Positions 38,190 to 41,011 of a DNA stretch of 41,011 nt are shown here, piece after piece. Origin of the DNA: Oscillospiraceae bacterium (lineage in GTDB: Bacteria; Bacillota; Clostridia; Oscillospirales; Oscillospiraceae); assembly GCA_017524845.1 (NCBI GenBank), contig JAFXUU010000012.1:1-41011 (forward strand), in the 5' to 3' direction. Position 1 is the stretch's first letter. Every line of letters starts with the position of its first letter. Below the pieces are notes generated by a model. The model saw only the letters and a list, made by a program, of their open reading frames with translations, did no database searches and had not been told where the DNA came from. The position numbers were made by a program, and so were the translations under genes.

Positions 38190-39602
38190 GTGATAAGTCC
38201 CCGGAGGCTGCTGATGATAGTCCGGGAGCTGCCGGAATACAGCCGGAAGCTGCGGACGGCCGCCCGAAGGCTGCGGCCGAAGGCCCGGCGGCTGCTGAAG
38301 GGCGGCCTCACCGCCCTTGCGGTGATCCTGATCCTGTTCCTCGTGCCCTACGGGCTCCTGCTGGCTTCGCTGTCGGGGCTCCTGGGGGGCGGCTTCCGTT
38401 CTCCCTTCGCCCTGCTTTTCGAGGTCCTGCTCTGCCTCCCCCTCCCGGCGTTCCTGGCGGGCTTCCTGCGGAAGCGGGCGAGGGAGGGCCGGAAGCGGAG
38501 GAAACGGAAGGAGGAGTTGGAAACCATGCGCAGAACTGCCCGCACCCGGCAGAGCAAGGCGGCTCCGCCCGACTTCCGCCTCCATCGCACGGCCCTGGAT
38601 GGTTTGCTCCTCTTCACCCTGTCCGAGCTCATGAAGGCCGCGGATCCCGCGCCGTATCTGCACCAGTGCCTGATGCTCGCGGACAAGTACGAGCTCCGGG
38701 CCGCGGCGGAGGCGCTTATTTCCCTGCGCCGTCAGATCAGGAAGCGCCTGCCCGGCGGATGGCTGCCCCTGTACCAGCAGAGGGACAGCGTATTCCTGAA
38801 GCGGAAGCTCCTGATCGACGCCCACCGCCCTGTCTGGCTGTTCGTTCGGGACGAAAAGCTTCTGGAGGCTCTGGGCGGCGAAAAGGAGACTCTGCTCCGG
38901 CAGTGGCTGGAGGAGGGAGATATCCACGTCTTCATGGTGACGGCGGACGGGCTTCGGGACCATTCCGAGCACAGGACCCTGCAGATCCTGAAGGGCGCCG
39001 CCCATCCGCCCGTCGGGCCGGACTTCCTCTATTTCTGCCTTGCGGAGGCGGAGCTGGAGCCGAGGGAGTACCCGGAGGAGGACGAGCCTGCGCTGGCCTG
39101 CGTCTTTGAGGACAGGGTCATAAGCGGAAGTGCGCCTTCCGGATACCGGGGATTCTTTGAAAACGCCACCGACCGGTCCTGGTTTCGCCTGGTCGGCGCC
39201 GGGGACTGGAGGGAAGCGGCCCTGGCCCTGGCGGAGGCCCGACGGCAGCTGCGGAAGGAGCGTACCGCCGGAACGGAGATCGACCTGGACGAACGGACGA
39301 TGTACCTTCCCGCGCGGGGGCCCCTCATGCTCCGGGTGGAGGAGCAGGACCTGGCGTCTGTGGTGACGCCGGCGTCGGCGGAGCTGCTGCTCCGCCTGCT
39401 GGAGGACGACGTTCACCTCTGCGTGTGTCCCGTGCTCCGGGAAAACGGGAAGCCCTCCGAAAGGCTCTTCGATCTTTCCACAGGGGAACTCCTGCGGCTG
39501 AAGGTCGAGGTCTATCCCGCCGCCGGGGACGATCCGGCGGCTTTCGGGAAGGTTTCGCTCCTCTGCGACCTGCCGCGAGCCGATCGGGCGGGGACGCCGT
39601 GA
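38190..39602 (+). CDS. Unknown membrane-anchored 470-aa protein inserted between gyrB and gyrA
   Basis: Starts at GTG 38190 with GGGAGG nine bases upstream. The N-terminus is strongly basic (RKLRTAARRLRPKARRLLK, residues ~19-37), then two hydrophobic helices (GLTALAVILILFLVPYGLLL, ~39-60, and FALLFEVLLCLPLPAFLAGF, ~72-92), a very basic stretch (RKRAREGRKRRKRKEELE) and a ~350-residue cytoplasmic part of mixed alpha/beta character. Segments such as PVWLFVRDEKLLEALGGEKE, DIHVFMVTADGLRDHSEHRT and LACVFEDRVISGSAPSGYRG look like a folded enzyme or binding domain, but I recognise no family or catalytic motif. Composition and codon use match the GC-rich chromosome. It is co-directional with gyrB and gyrA and probably in one transcript. 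Confidence 0.8.
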   Translation: MISPRRLLMIVRELPEYSRKLRTAARRLRPKARRLLKGGLTALAVILILFLVPYGLLLASLSGLLGGGFRSPFALLFEVLLCLPLPAFLAGFLRKRAREGRKRRKRKEELETMRRTARTRQSKAAPPDFRLHRTALDGLLLFTLSELMKAADPAPYLHQCLMLADKYELRAAAEALISLRRQIRKRLPGGWLPLYQQRDSVFLKRKLLIDAHRPVWLFVRDEKLLEALGGEKETLLRQWLEEGDIHVFMVTADGLRDHSEHRTLQILKGAAHPPVGPDFLYFCLAEAELEPREYPEEDEPALACVFEDRVISGSAPSGYRGFFENATDRSWFRLVGAGDWREAALALAEARRQLRKERTAGTEIDLDERTMYLPARGPLMLRVEEQDLASVVTPASAELLLRLLEDDVHLCVCPVLRENGKPSERLFDLSTGELLRLKVEVYPAAGDDPAAFGKVSLLCDLPRADRAGTP

Positions 39603-39659
39603 GCAGCGGGAACGGATGCGGATCTGACAACGAGCGATCGCAGATCGAAAGGATAAGCT

Positions 39660-41011
<1,352 letters not shown>

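Overview
The window looks like a chromosomal segment of a GC-rich, spore-forming member of the Bacillota, most likely class Clostridia. This rests on a PolC-type DNA polymerase III tail, the germination/spore protease gpr, a zinc-ribbon L33, a RemB-like DUF370 protein, a RicT/YaaT protein, a BceRSAB-type antibiotic-sensing module and a dnaA-dnaN-S4-recF-remB-gyrB-gyrA origin region. Genus cannot be told from the sequence alone.

Layout. 1-1.8 kb: end of polC and an HtrA-type protease. 1.8-4.7 kb: a double alpha/beta-hydrolase (CocE-like plus a second hydrolase), convergent with htrA. 4.7-5.2 kb: an AT-rich scar with what looks like the tail of a DNA methyltransferase between two fragments of a GGGGACGGTTCTC repeat. 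5.2-7.7 kb: rpmG-secE-nusG-rplK-rplA on the minus strand, with a structured leader before rplK that may be an L1 autoregulatory site; rplJ/rplL do not follow. 7.7-9.4 kb: two membrane proteins, one an acyltransferase-3. 9.4-10.9 kb: ECF S-component and coaX, probably a pantothenate uptake/phosphorylation unit. 11.2-12.5 kb: a tiny conserved-looking protein and azlCD.

Accessory stretch, 12.6-20.6 kb: a polymorphic-toxin-like protein whose C-terminal tip is sharply AT-richer than its body and overlaps by 4 bp a small immunity-like gene, then tiny orphan ORFs; a zinc-ribbon membrane protein; a MoaF-like protein plus a serine hydrolase; an AT-rich HhH-GPD-like gene bracketed by GGGGACGGTTCTC repeats; a frameshifted four-helix-bundle gene next to an array of ATGAAG-spaced palindromes; and a Met-Glu-Val tRNA cluster.

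20.7-28 kb: two tandem esterases, then a complete BceRSAB-like regulator/kinase/ATPase/permease module with a candidate operator between bceS and bceA, then gpr. 28-31.3 kb: rpsT, holB (delta prime), ricT and a flavodoxin. 31.4-41 kb: dnaA, oriC with clustered DnaA boxes, dnaN, an S4-domain gene, recF, an unknown 96-aa gene, remB-like, gyrB, an unknown 470-aa membrane-anchored protein inserted before gyrA, and the first 1.35 kb of gyrA. The most promising novelty is the toxin/immunity locus, the repeat-bracketed AT-rich islands and the unknown gyrB-gyrA insert.
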